A DNA stretch of 64,000 nucleotides from Tubiluchus corallicola (Eukaryota; Priapulida; Priapulimorpha; Priapulimorphida; Tubiluchidae): the NCBI GenBank assembly GCA_030141605.1, contig JAQGDQ010000199.1, forward strand, positions 120,001-184,000. Reading direction: 5' to 3'. This document shows positions 1 to 12,765 of the stretch, piece after piece. How positions within the stretch are numbered: the first letter of the stretch is position 1; every line of letters begins with the position of its first letter. The notes under the pieces were generated by a model. The model made no database searches and had not been told where the DNA came from. It saw only the letters and a program-made list of their open reading frames with translations. A program made the translations under genes and the position numbers.

Positions 1-470
1 CAATTACATGTTGTCTTATTGCACAGAGGGCTTGCACTAGTAGTAATGCTGTATAAAACTTGTACGTCTGAACTCGCGCGATGATCGTTAGGAGCCGTCA
101 TTCGAACCGTAAGTCATTGGAATAAAATTTGAAAGAATAATCAGAGCATTCCCAGCACACTCTTCACTCCACACTAACTAAGCAAAAGTATATACAGTCA
201 ATCCTCGTTAAATCGGACTAATTGGGTGGGTGGGTGAGTGGTCCCGTTTAGCCGATTGTCCGATTTATCCGATATAGTGATGCACACTGGTATGTTGAAA
301 CAGTGCTTTTTACCAAGTTACGCGAATATTCTAAATATTAAGAATTTCATTTTTCAATTACATAAGTCTTTCAAAAATGTAAGTGTAAATAATTTAACTA
401 TGTATGGAAAGTTCTGGGGAATATACGTAGTATACTTTGAAATTTCTTTTTAAGTCCCAGTAATAATTCC
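1..470 (-). repeat. Dispersed family F, copy 1 (cut by window edge)
   Basis: Words such as TGTCTTATTGCACAGAG, GTATAAAACTTGT and TTACATAAGTCTTTCAA match the F copy at 5997, same orientation. A pogo-like MITE fragment lies inside. Confidence 0.65.
198..276 (+). mobile_element. pogo/Tc1-like MITE, left-end fragment
   Basis: CAGTCAATCCTCGTTAAATC and then CCGATTGTCCGATTTATCCG match the left end of the elements at 16438 and 45646. The right half is missing. It lies within an F-family repeat at the window start. Confidence 0.7.
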
Positions 471-574
471 CAGAACATTTAAAACGAGTGCATCTAATTT
501 TCAACTAGCTCATTCGATTTACCCATAGCTTAGTAGCCAATACACGCAATTCTGAAAACTTTTTATTTACATAT

Positions 575-884
575 TCAAATTCCTGGCTTCACAAGAAAAA
601 AGAAGCTTCATAAACAAGCTTCACAAGGAACAAATTGGCTTCATAAAAAACTAATCTCATAACAAAAGCTGGCTTTATAAAAACCGGCCTCGCAAGAAAA
701 AAATGGTTTCTTCAAAAACTAGCTTCATACAAAAAACTAACCTGAGAAAAGGAAGCGTGGCTTCATAAAAGAAAACTCGCATAACAAAAAGCTTCATTAG
801 AATGGCCCCAGGGGAAACATGGCATTTATAAGAAAAACTGGCATAAGAAAAAAACCGCAAAAAGTAGTTCATAAACGCTTCTTA
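575..884 (+). repeat. Degenerate GCTTCACAAGAAAA-type repeats, left flank
   Basis: Loosely repeated words such as GGCTTCACAAGAAAAAA, AGCTTCATAAACAAGC and TTGGCTTCATAAAAAACT recur about every 15-30 bases up to the edge of the 34-bp array. Similar words continue on its other side (2900-3480). Confidence 0.55.
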
Positions 885-2885
885 CTTACGAGACTTATGT
901 CTCAACTTACGTCACACACGAGACTTATGTCTCAACTTACTTCACACACTTACGAGACTTATGTCTCAACTTACTTTACACAATTACGAGACTTATGGCT
1001 CAACTTACTTCACACACTTACGAGACTTATGTCTCAACTTACGTCACACACGAGACTTATGTCTCAACTTACTTCACACACTTACGAGACTTATGTCTCA
1101 ACTTACTTCACACACTTACGAGACTTATGGCTCAACTTACTTCACACACTTACGAGACTTATGTCTCAACTTACTTCACACACTTACGAGACTTATGTCT
1201 CAACTTACTTCACACACTTACGAGACTTATGGCTCAACTTACTTCACACACTTACGAGACTTATGTCTCAACTTACTTTACACAATTACGAGACTTATGG
1301 CTCAACTTACTTCACACACTTACGAGACTTATGCCTCAACTTACTTTACACACTTACGAGAGTTATGGCTCAACTTACTTCACACACTTACGAGACTTAT
1401 GCCTCAACTTACTTTACACACTTACGAGAGTTATGTCTCAACTTACTTCACACACTTACGAGACTTATGGCTCAACTTACTTTACACACTTACGAGAGTT
1501 ATGTCTCAACTTACTTCACACACTTACGAGACTTATGTCTCAACTTACTTCACACACTTACGAGAGTTATGGCTCAACTTACTTCACACACTTACGAGAC
1601 TTATGTCTCAACTTACTTTACACACTTACGAGACTTATGTCTCAACTTACTTCACACACTTACGAGACTTATGGCTCAACTTACTTCACACACTTACGAG
1701 ACTTATGCCTCAACTTACTTCACACACGAGACTTATGTCTCAACTTACTTCACACACTTACGAGACTTATGTCTCAACTTACTTTACACAATTACGAGAC
1801 TTATGGCTCAACTTACTTCACACACTTACGAGACTTATGCCTCAACTTACTTTACACACTTACGAGAGTTATGGCTCAACTTACTTCACACACTTACGAG
1901 ACTTATGCCTCAACTTACTTTACACACTTACGAGAGTTATGTCTCAACTTACTTCACACACTTACGAGACTTATGGCTCAACTTACTTCACACACTTACG
2001 AGACTTATGCCTCAACTTACTTTACACACTTACGAGAGTTATGTCTCAACTTACTTCACACACTTACGAGACTTATGGCTCAACTTACTTCACACACTTA
2101 CGAGACTTATGCCTCAACTTACTTTACACACTTACGAGAGTTATGGCTCAACTTACTTCACACACTTACGAGACTTATGCCTCAACTTACTTCACACACT
2201 TACGAGACTTATGGCTCAACTTACTTCACACACTTACGAGACTCATGTCTCAACTTACTTCACACACTTACGAGACTTATGTCTCAACTTACTTCACACA
2301 CTTACGAGACTTATGTCTCAACTTACTTCACACACTTACGAGACTTATGTCTCAACTTACTTCACACACTTACGAGACTTATCTCAACTTACTTCACACA
2401 CTTACGAGACTTATGTCTCAACTTACTTCACACACTTACGAGACTTATGTCTCAACTTACTTCACACACTTACGAGACTTATGTCTCAACTTACTTCACA
2501 CACTTACGAGACTTATGTCTCAACTTACTTCACACACTTACGAGACTTATGGCTCAACTTACTTCACACACTTACGAGACTTATGTCTCAACTTACTTCA
2601 CACACTTACGAGACTTATGTCTCAACTTACTTCACACACTTACGAGACTTATGTCTCAACTTACTTCACACACTTACGAGACTTATGTCTCAACTTACTT
2701 TACACAATTACGAGACTTATGGCTCAACTTACTTCACACACTTACGAGACTTATGTCTCAACTTACTTCACACACTTACGAGACTTATGTCTCAACTTAC
2801 TTCTCACACTTACGAGACTTATGGCTCAACTTACTTCACACACTTACGAGACTTATGTCTCAACTTACTTCTCACACTTACGAGA
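885..2885. repeat. 34-bp minisatellite, about 59 copies
   Basis: The unit contains TTACGAGACTTATGTCTCAA followed by CTTACTTCACACAC. A half-palindrome, GAGAC-n4-GTCTC, is in each unit. Point variants recur (GGCTC, GCCTC, GAGAGTTATG, TTTACACA), and a few units are shortened. Since 34 is not a multiple of 3, each plus frame reads the same peptide, so the three 660-690-codon open frames are artefacts of one stop-free repeat, not genes. Confidence 0.97.
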
Positions 2886-2899
2886 AAAATCTTCGGCTT

Positions 2900-3480
2900 T
2901 TAAGAAACAACAAAACAAAATTTTTAATTTTTTGCTTCATAAAATTTCAGTTCACAAGAAACAATAACGTCAAGTGACATGACGCAAAAGTTTGGCCTTA
3001 CGAAGCAAACTTGTTTTGGGATACAAGAAAAGTTGTGTTTACTTTCTCCAGCTTGCAAGACAAATTACAATTTAAAGAAATTGAGCTAAATAAGAAAAAC
3101 TTGGTTTTTACAGAAAAATGAGTGCGACAAAGAATATAATTTCTGAAAAATATGGCTTCACAAAAACATCCCGCTTAACAAGGTCAGTTTGCAATCTAAA
3201 CATTTAAAATTCAGCTCTATCAGGCTTCATAGCTTCAAAAAACTTTGATTTCGAAAGACAACCGACCTCACACGAACGATCATCGTTAAAACTCCTTTTC
3301 ACAATAAGATGGCTTCGCGAACAACTGACGTCAGAAGTTTGAATTAACCCCTCTCATCACAAGACAAAACGCAGCTTCACGAACCTGGCTTCGTTACCAC
3401 AGAACGTGGTTTCGCTACAACAGAACCTCCGTTTGGAAACCACCGTCACTAAAACGAAAAACTTGGCTTCACAAAAACGT
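2900..3480 (+). repeat. Degenerate GCTTCACAAGAAAA-type repeats, right flank
   Basis: Continuation of the degenerate words seen at 575-884: TTGCTTCATAAAATTTCAG, TATGGCTTCACAAAAACAT, CTGGCTTCGTTACCACAGAA, ACTTGGCTTCACAAAAACG. Spacing is irregular. Probably an ancient, decayed tandem array. Confidence 0.5.
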
Positions 3481-3489
3481 TACTCCAAG

Positions 3490-5440
3490 ATAAACTCCTC
3501 TATTTCACGCCGAATGATCTCACCATTGTTAAAACTGTAAACACAGTTCATGCTCTAGTGGGTTATGTGTTACGTGTTGCGAGTTTAGCCAGCTTCCATA
3601 ATCCAAGGCAATTTCCTTCACGTTTAGAGAGGATTTACTAACGATTCGCTTCATATCCAGGCATAGAGGTGCGCTACAGAGAAGTCGGGTAGAATTGGGG
3701 CTCTTTACTTGTATGGTTTCGGCACCAGACGTCACTTTGCCGACTCAACTAGGAAAGATAAAAGAATTGACTTGATTGCTCATCTCCACAAATGTTGAAC
3801 AGACTCGCCTCAGCTTCACTTGCACCGTACGTGAAAATCATTTTTGCAACTGTTGCAACTTTTCCAGTTCGTCCGATAATACAAAACGGTTTGACAGCTC
3901 CCAAAGCATCCATTTCACCCAACTTCTTTCACATTCAGGTTAACTAATGAATCGCTGTTGAGCACCATTGAGTATAACACTCAATATTTTAGTGGCGCAA
4001 AATAAGGTGTCCCATATTGCATAAACAAGACTGCTCTGACTAGTGTCCCACCGACCCTGCTCTAACAAGACTGCTCTGAGTATCCATGTTTTTCTGTGCT
4101 GTAACTATCTTAACACTTTTTTATAGAAAATTAGTGCGGTAAAATAATAAATTGATTCGATAAGCACCAGTGCCAAAGTATAAGTTCATCATCATACGCC
4201 CGTCACGTCTATTATAGACATTGGGCAGGCAGAATTCTAAAATAAAAGAAATCTGCCTTCAGACAGGTAAACGCAACAGTAATCCAGCAAAAAATACTAG
4301 ACACTGCTACGCCAGTGGCTTGTCAGCACCACTTCCGCGCAAAAGTATAAGTTACGATCTCTATATATCCTCCCTATATGGGAAATCTTGATAACATAAA
4401 TTTATAGCGATAATTATTCTGCTTTACAGGAAGCCCTAACGTCATTACATAAATCAATTCAACAAGCTCCAACTGAGAACTGTCTGTTGTAAAAGCACCC
4501 TACTTTACAATCTCAATATGGGAAATGTTTTCACCAGAAATTTACAGTCACAACTTTATGACAGCGATTTTTGCTACTTTGCAAAACCCCGTGTAAAATA
4601 AAGTAATTTAAGCGAAAATTTACAAAATGATATGAAATATCATCACTAGAAAAACTCTCTTGATAAGTTCAACATGGAAAACCTTGTAACTTCAACTTAC
4701 ATTTGAAATACAAGATCAGGATACCATATACACACTACCCAAATTAGGGCATATGCTACCTGTTAAGTGACTTACGCACTCCACAAATACCCGTTTCACG
4801 GCTAAACAAGTATCGTGTTTCATCGATTCAATTTAACTCCAGTTTTTTGCCTCGAAATTCAACCACAACGACCACACTATAAATACTAAAGCGCACAATT
4901 ATATTTTAGTTATTCACACGCAGAAATGATTTATCGCCATAAATGTCTAACAACAATGAAATGAAGTCCTTCAGCAAGAAACTTGCGACTATAATGCATT
5001 AAGCATCCTCGAAATGAAAGGCAATTAAGGGATGAGGAAGCTGAAGCTCATTCGCGTTGAAAGGGTTGTCTGAAGGCGAAGAAAGAACCCGAGTAGAGGA
5101 ATACCAGTGCTGTCAGCTCTTCAGTGGACATAATCAATCATAGTTTCATTCTTGAGAAAGTTCAACAAAACTTGTAAAAATAATAAGTTTCGGATGCTGA
5201 TATTTCGCGTGTTGCTAACAAAATGGGAGAAGTAATGGATCACCAAAAAATAACAAAATATCCAATTTACAAAACTGTAATATTATCCATAAAGCGCAAA
5301 ACTGGAAATAAATTCTTGTGAAAAACGTGGAAAATTTTCAACCCCTTTAAAGCAAAAAAACAACACGAAAAGCGCTAAAAGAAGACGGAAATGTGGAAAA
5401 TGGATAACAACACTGCCTAGAAAACTGTAACAGGTTCAAG
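3490..5440. other. No recognisable gene
   Basis: AT-rich sequence with no frame resembling a protein family and no clean repeat. A short purine stretch lies at 5030-5100. Confidence 0.6.
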
Positions 5441-5448
5441 AAAATTAA

Positions 5449-5909
5449 CCCTTTCAGTCCCAAATTATTTTTTTAATAAGAAAAAATTTTTTGGCTTGGT
5501 ACTTTTGTTCAGTATGTCCATCTTGTTTACACATAATAATTATTTTTTTCTACCTGTGCCCACGTGCTAAATATAGGCTGTATCCCACGGGATACATTGG
5601 GATTCAATGGAAGCATAAAATGTGCTTCATTTTGTAACTGCTGATAATTTTTTAAAGTGTTTAAGACATTTAGTATGCATGCTATGCTGATCTGCACAAT
5701 GTCGTCTCTAAAGTACTGTACCTTGCACAGTTTTTTATGCTATGTAGATTTTCTAGTTTGCCATTTTATCACCACTTTTAGTCTATTGTTATTGGCTTAA
5801 ATCAGAATAACTATTAACAGATCAAATAACTGTCAGTTTTAAAATTTTATTAATTTTAAAGGCAGAAAATATTTCTCGTATCCCACGGGATACAACGGGT
5901 AGGAAAGGG
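5449..5909 (+). mobile_element. piggyBac-like TTAA MITE, copy A
   Basis: Flanked by TTAA on both sides (5445-5448, 5910-5913). Starts CCCTTTCAGTCCCAAATTAT and ends ACAACGGGTAGGAAAGGG, so the outer CCCTTTC is inverted. Twice inside (about 5580-5600 and just before the right end) it carries TATCCCACGGGATACA, nearly palindromic. No coding capacity. TTAA duplication is the piggyBac signature; family placement is inferred. Confidence 0.82.
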
Positions 5910-5996
5910 TTAAAAACACCTAAAGCTGGTAGCTACAACTGAGAGGACCACAATACTGGTGGTGTTATTTCTGAGTGGTTATAGCAATGTAGGTAA

Positions 5997-6500
5997 GTTA
6001 AAGGACAAGGAAAACCTTTACTTGCTTAAAGCTAAAAACAACTCTTGAAATTTTGCATCACTTACATGCTGTCTTATTGCACACAGAACATGCGTTAGCA
6101 GTAACGCTGTATAAAACTTGTAAAATTGAACTAACGCGATGATTATTAGGCGCAGCCATTTTAACGGTAAGTCATTTGAGACAGGTTTAGATAACATTGC
6201 GTAAAGTTTGGAAAAATAATCAGAGCATTCGTACTTAGTAGTGCACTCTTCGCTGACTAAGCAAAAATTTAAATTACTGTATCTTATCAATAAGGTTAAA
6301 ATATGTTTGGTGAGCCATTCGTGCACACTGGAAAGGTGAGTCAGTGTCATTTTACCAGTTGGCGTCAACGTTTTAAATTATTAACAATTTTCCTTTCCAA
6401 GTATATAAATCTTTCAAGCAATTAAGCATGTTAAGTAATGTAACTTCGCGTAGAAAAAATTTTGGAATATACTTTAAAGTTCCTCTTTCTTTCCCTTTGA
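5997..6500 (-). repeat. Dispersed family F, copy 2
   Basis: Starts near TTAAAGGACAAGGAAAACC. Shares the GTGCACACTGGAAAGGTGAG and AATAATCAGAGCATTCGTA blocks with the other copies. The 116-codon minus frame here is not kept in other copies, so I do not call it a gene. Confidence 0.65.
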
Positions 6501-7402
6501 ACAATGCTGGGTCCTGTTTACAAAATGAATGGGTGACCCTGAGAGAATTATTTCAGTTCTGCTTCACTGGTTTAGCAAGTACATGAACCCACACGTGGTC
6601 AAGACACGGGTCTGCCTCAGAGTTTAATAAATCAAATTAAGTGGCTGCATTTGACAGAAAGATTCCCGTGTTGCCACACCTAAAAGCCAAACCTAGCGTT
6701 GAGTGGTAAATCCCAATTTGCAGAGTACTACAGGGATGAGAATGACAAATTGTAAAAAACTCTGAAACAGGCCGGGGTTTTTGGGGCCGCGTACGCCCCC
6801 AATGGAGTTCAAGGGGAGCTAGCAACAAATTGCAATTTTGTGACCATAGAGAGCCTCTAAGTGGACTTAAAATATCAATTACCTTGTTTCATGCATAATT
6901 TAAAATACCCAAATATCAAGGATACATCATACCTAATTGACTCAAAAACGCCTATGTACTGGCCGCTGACATGCAAAAGTATATAAAAACTGTCTGCAAT
7001 TGACTCAAATAACTCCGCACAATTGATTCTATATTTTTATACATAGAGATCTACACGTGGTTACACTGATGTACGTGATGTAAACAAAGTGGCGGCCCGC
7101 CAACTAGCTGTCAGCTTGTGAAATAATGTACTGGGTCCGTAACGAATTTGCGCGATTTACAAAAATGGCACTACTGGTCTTCCAAAAACTGGGAATTCCG
7201 CGTATCCGCGGAAAATTTTCATCCCTGGTACTAAGGAAGAAAAAAACAAGATTTAACAGTAAAATACGAATGATCGCTTTCCGAAACAAAGTGAATTTAA
7301 AATAAATCAGAATGGATGCACTAATGTGGTTCTCCACGTGCACGTCCTGCTTGACCCAACAACTATGCAACAACGCGAATCGCAGAATCATTTAACGGGA
7401 GT

Positions 7403-8482
7403 GATCCGTTTAGAACTTTAGCGGGGTATTCGAGGGCCGTGTTGATCCGTTTAGAACTTTAGCGGGGTATTCGAGGGCCGTGTTGATCCGTTTAGAACTT
7501 TAGCGGGGTATTCGAGGGCCGTGTTGATCCGTTTAGAACTTTAGCGGGGTATTCGAGGGCCGTGTTGATCCGTTTAGAACTTTAGCGGGGTATTCGAGGG
7601 CCGTGTTGATCCGTTTAGAACTTTAGCGGGGTATTCGAGGGCCGTGTTGATCCGTTTAGAACTTTAGCGGGGTATTCGAGGGCCGTGTTGATCCGTTTAG
7701 AACTTTAGCGGGGTATTCGAGGGCCGTGTTGATCCGTTTAGAACTTTAGGGTATTCGAGGGCCGTGTTGATCCGTTTAGAACTTTAGCGGGTATTCGAGG
7801 GCCGTGTTGATCCGTTTAGAACTTTAGCGGGGTATTCGAGGGCCGGTTGATCCGTTTAGAACTTTAGCGGGTATTCGAGGGCCGTGTTGATCCGTTTAGA
7901 ACTTTAGCGGGGTATTCGAGGGCCGTGTTGATCCGTTTAGAACTTTAGCGGGTATTCGAGGGCGTTGACCGTTTAGAACTTTAGCGGGGTATTCGAGGGC
8001 CGTGTTGATCCGTTTAGAACTTTAGCGGGGTATTCGAGGGCCGTGTTGATCCGTTTAGAACTTTAGCGGGGTATTCGAGGGCCGTGTTGATCCGTTTAGA
8101 ACTTTAGCGGGGTATTCGAGGGCCGTGTTGATCCGTTTAGAACTTTAGCGGGGTATTCGAGGGCCGTGTTGATCCGTTTAGAACTTTAGCGGGGTATTCG
8201 AGGGCCGTGTTGATCCGTTTAGAACTTTAGCGGGGTATTCGAGGGCCGTGTTGATCCGTTTAGAACTTTAGCGGGGTATTCGAGGGCCGTGTTGATCCGT
8301 TTAGAACTTTAGCGGGGTATTCGAGGGCCGTGTTGATCCGTTTAGAACTTTAGCGGGGTATTCGAGGGCCGTGTTGATCCGTTTAGAACTTTAGCGGGGT
8401 ATTCGAGGGCCGTGTTGATCCGTTTAGAACTTTAGCGGGGTATTCGAGGGCTGTGTTGATCCGTGTAGAACTTTAGCGGTGT
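7403..8482. repeat. 41-bp minisatellite, about 26 copies
   Basis: Unit made of GATCCGTTTAGAACTTTAGC, GGGGTATTCGAGGGCCGTGT and T. Units are almost identical, with only small deletions in the middle of the array (7750-7980). The homogeneity suggests recent amplification. It is GC-richer than its surroundings. Confidence 0.97.
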
Positions 8483-8699
8483 TGAGACAGTGAACATTAC
8501 GGTCTGTGCAATGGCGCGATGCGTCAGCAAGCAAAATTTCAGGCTCTACGACATGAGCAAGCTTTAGGAACCCGCACTGCGCCGCATCCTAAAACGTCCG
8601 CACACAATGCATCTGAATCTATAATCATTTTTATACAAAACCTTACGTGTGGAGAAGCCAAAAGACGAAAACCACTTTTAATATTATTGTTTGCACGCT

Positions 8700-9080
8700 G
8701 AAAAAAAGGAACGGCTGTCGAAAGTTAAGCGACAGTGTGACCGGTTGGTAATTAGAATGGAAGAAGATACTTTAGACAATTGTTGAACGATGTGAAATAT
8801 TTTTAGCATAGTAGCTTGTCTAAATTGCTAAATTACTCCTTCAACACGGAACACTTTTGTGGCAAAGCGAAAAAGATTTCAACCTTAAACACCTCTTCTA
8901 TAAACACCTCGTCTCAAAAGCCGCCTCACATTACCTCCCCACGCAGTTAATCCTTCATGAACTAATAGGTTTCCAACACGGGGGATTTGGAGAATAAAAA
9001 GTCGACTATCCTGATTTGTAATTCAGTTCCCTTGCGACAGTCATGGAGACGAACTGCCCGGAACGTGACGTGAATGTTTC
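8700..9080. other. No recognisable feature
   Basis: Unique AT-rich sequence between the 41-bp array and a purine tract; no supported gene. Confidence 0.5.
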
Positions 9081-9084
9081 ATGC

Positions 9085-9480
9085 TTTCCGACAGACAGTG
9101 AAACAAGCGAAGAAAGATGGGCAAAGATAGAGGGAAAAAGATAGACACATAAGTAGAGAGAGTTGAAGAGAGAACAAGAGAAAGGCAGGGAGGGGCAGAG
9201 AGATTGGGAGGAAGAAATGGAGAAGTGGTGGGAAAACCAAGAGGAGGGAAGGAGGAAAAGAGAGAGCGGAGGAATCAAGGCTAGACAAGAATAAAGACAG
9301 AGGAGAGAAAGAGGGGAGAGTGCGAGAGAAAGAGGAGAGAAAGACGGAAACAAACGCAGACATAGAAAGGGGGAAAGGGCCAGAGAGAGGGTCGAGGAGG
9401 ATGCTAGAAAGAGAGAGGGAAACACAGATGGGGTATAAAAGGGAGGACAGACAGATAGACAGATAGACAGAGAGCAACAG
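9085..9480 (+). repeat. Polypurine (GA-rich) tract
   Basis: About 400 bases in which the plus strand is overwhelmingly purine (GAAAGAGAG-type words) with GACAGATAGACAGATAGACA at the right end. The serine/leucine-rich frames opposite are composition artefacts. Confidence 0.85.
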
Positions 9481-10017
9481 CAGCAGCAGTACTGAACAAA
9501 ATACAGAAATCGATAGCTGTTTGAAGTGGAGGAATGCTACTGTTCAATAAACCGCAACTAGAATTGATTTAACTGACTGCACAACCTTTAAAATCGAATT
9601 CGTAACTTCAGTAGAAATTCAGATCCCTACCACAAAAAGCTCGTGGTTAAACACATTGAATAGATTACAATCAGCGGCAAGACTTAAAAGTTTTGAATGA
9701 GTCGAGTGAGTGAGCCTGTACAACGTTCCATCGCTAAATGAATCCCTGTGTAATTATTACTTGCCTGTTCAATTAAAGTTCATGTTCTACGAACATAGAC
9801 AGATAAGAGATGATTCAACGAACAGCACGAGTCGGATACGAAATCAAAGTATCAGCACGGGTCCTAGACAATATTTGATCTCTTCCATTAAAACTCCTAC
9901 TTTATTAATGAATAGGCGTAACCTTGAACATGTTACGAGCGTGGCTGTGACGAATTCCTCCTATACAATACTAAACTAACCGTTAAACATTGTTTCAACT
10001 TTAAACTTTTAACCATT

Positions 10018-10632
10018 AAAGGAAAGGCCAAGCCGTTAGGGATAGACATATTTCAATGTTTGGGGGAAAATGTCGCGCACTGCTTAAAGAAAAACCGGAC
10101 GATTGTTTAGACTCAGCTCATTTTAATTTACTGTTCAAAATATACATTTTCTTGCCTATAAAAGTTAGCAATTGTTTCTTATATTTGAATAATTAGCTTA
10201 GAAAGTTAATTAACGGCAACCGAACACAGCTATTGCTTACGTCAGAAACTAACTACAGTTTGTGCAATGGCTGGCGTCTTCCCTTGCGCGTCAAGCACAT
10301 TTGCATAGGTGTTACAGTACTGCTTAAACGCATGATATCACTAAAAATGGACTTTACATCATATGACGTCAGAAACTAACACTACAATTCATGATCATGG
10401 TTACCACGGTACCGCCTTCTATTTGTCGGCCACGCGCACGTGACAAAAAGGCACCGTTGCCAATCTTAGTAGATTCACTGAGCCGCGAGTAGCTTTGAAA
10501 GTGTAACGAAATTGAGTATCCAAGATAATTATTATTTAATTTAAGCTTTGATTTAAAATAAGCTATTGTCAATATTCTAGAGCATTCTTTATTCTGAACT
10601 AATGTTTATACAATCATCCGGTTTTCCTTTAA
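10018..10632 (+). repeat. Dispersed family G, copy 1
   Basis: Starts TTAAAGGAAAGGCC and ends GGTTTTCCTTTAA, so the ends are inverted. Shares the TTAATTAACGGC and TGACGTCAGAAACTAAC blocks with other G copies. Confidence 0.6.
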
Positions 10633-10903
10633 ACTATAACTCAAACTTCTGCAACTTGCCTAAGCTTGCTAGACATAAAGGGGCTTCTTGGCTATATACT
10701 TTTGCTGCCTCAACATTCAACATGTGACCACTGTTTCTCCGGCTGTTTTCAAGTCACTAGCAGCTAAAACACGCTCAGTCGCGTGTACTATTGCGTCAAA
10801 CTCAGCTTCTCAAATTATCCACCACTTCGCGTACTCAGACATTTTTGTATGACGTCACATAGGAGGTTTCGTTTATTTTACTGTTGTCACAAGCTTCGAA
10901 ATA

Positions 10904-11357
10904 CTTAAAGGACAAGGACAAGTAAAATTTAAAATTTTACTTAGTGAGTAAAGTTTACTTTACTTTACTTGTCAAAAATCTAGTTAGTGAGTGATTGAGT
11001 GGTGCACCCTGGAGGCGAGTTAGCGACATTTTGCCAATTGGTGAAAACATTTTAAGTAATTAATAATTTCCTTTGCTAGTTACATAAGTCTTTAGGTAAG
11101 CGTAATGCCAAGTAATATAGATTCGCAGGGAAAGTTTTTTGGGACACAATTTAACATTGTCTTTTCTTCCCCTGATTTACGTTTGCGTAGGTGACGTCAC
11201 GTCGGAACAGTTTTGCGGGAGATTTAAAATAAAAACAAAAACAAAATTTCGGTTCAACTTGAGAACCATATATGCATAAAATTGTTGTAAAGTAATATAA
11301 TTTTTAAGACGATTTTTCTGCAACCTACTTCAGACACCCCTTTACTTGTCTTTTAAG
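10904..11357 (-). repeat. Dispersed family F, copy 3, with inverted ends
   Basis: Ends CTTAAAGGACAAGGACAAGT and ACTTGTCTTTTAAG are inverted, suggesting F is a non-autonomous DNA element. The interior matches other F copies. Confidence 0.6.
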
Positions 11358-11799
11358 CTTTATGTAAGTGGAGGGTTTTCTTGTGCTTTAACAAAGAAAT
11401 TTGTAAGAAACTGCAACTTACAAAGCATAAAGTTAATTTATATTACAGCGGTATACTTGGTCTTTCCTTTAAAAGCTAAAACCGCGGCATTTCTAGCTAT
11501 AGCTGCACTAAACGGAAATTTGTTTAATGAGTCACAGCCAGCAAAACACGGCTGACCCTCCTAGTCTTTCTCTTCCCGGGGAAGTGTTTTGATTTTTACC
11601 TCCTCCGATGAGTCACATAAACACTGGCTACTCTTGCAGCTAACAGTTTATTTCCATAGTGAAGCCAAAAGCTATTTAATGAGCTATATGATCCCACGCC
11701 CGATTTTTGGACAAACATTTTGCTACAGTCTTCACTCAGTCATGTAAAAGAGCAAATAAATGCCAAAGGAAACAGTGCAGCAAAAAAAGTGGCAGGGAC

Positions 11800-12370
11800 T
11801 TTGTCAGTCCCTCAGGCAGTCATTGAGCAAGTGGCCAGTCAATCACTCAATCAGCCAGTCAGACTATCAGTCAATTATTCATCAATCGCTCCAACAATCA
11901 ATTAGTTAAATATGCAGCCAAACAATTGATCACCTAACCAATTAATCAATCAACCAACCAAACAACTGAGCAACCAAGTAAGCAATGAATCACTCATACT
12001 ACAACTAAACAATCAGTCATTCAACCAATCAATCCATCTATCAGCAAACCAACCCACCAACTCAAAGTCAACCAACAGAGTAACTCAAATCCAACAAAAC
12101 AACCAATAAACAATCATTCAATCAACAAAAAACTAAACAAGCCTCCAGTCAGTCAACTAACTTGTGCCATCCAATCAACATTGAATAAATAAATCATTCA
12201 ACAAACTAAACAAAGTATCAATAACTCAGCCAACCAATCAGCAGCACATTAAACAATCAAACAATAAAAGAGACGATAAATCATGCAACCAAACAAACAA
12301 ACAAGCGAACAAACACACACAAAAAATAAAAACAATCGACCAAACAAACAAACAATGGTTAAAAATGTTT
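11800..12370 (+). repeat. Degenerate (CAAT/CAAC)n tetranucleotide tract
   Basis: Runs of CAATCAATCAACCAACC-type words over about 550 bases, heavily interrupted. No gene. Confidence 0.8.
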
Positions 12371-12765
12371 TCGGAATTATAATTTAAGGGACTGGAAAAG
12401 GCCTCACACTGTCTCGACTGTGAAATATGCACTCAGGTTTATCGAACTCTCAACTACAAGGTAATTCCGTTTTATTACTAGACCCAAGATAATAGTGATA
12501 ACGCTCTATAAATTTACTGAAACGGCGTATCCAGGCCATAGCAGTCTCCAATCACAACCAAAAAGAGCACCAGAATATGTGCAAGATGTCGAAACAACTA
12601 TTTCTCCTAACCACTTCCATTTAAAAAACCGTCAATGGTCATAAGGTTACTGAACTTTTTGATTAAAGTATTGCGGCGAACAAGACGACAATACCCCCCG
12701 CGAGCTCCCCAACACGCGATCCACGGTAGAATCAGAGTGGTTCTGAGACGGACTACCCTCCAAGG

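Noticed and set aside
819-2977. Three overlapping 660-694-codon open frames
   Set aside because: They are translations of one stop-free 34-bp tandem repeat in three frames; peptides are identical apart from phase.
6018-6368. 116-codon minus-strand frame
   Set aside because: Lies inside dispersed repeat F; the frame is not kept in the other copies and matches no family.
7403-8482. Regular array considered as CRISPR
   Set aside because: Units are continuous 41-bp tandem repeats with no unique spacers, and the genome is eukaryotic.
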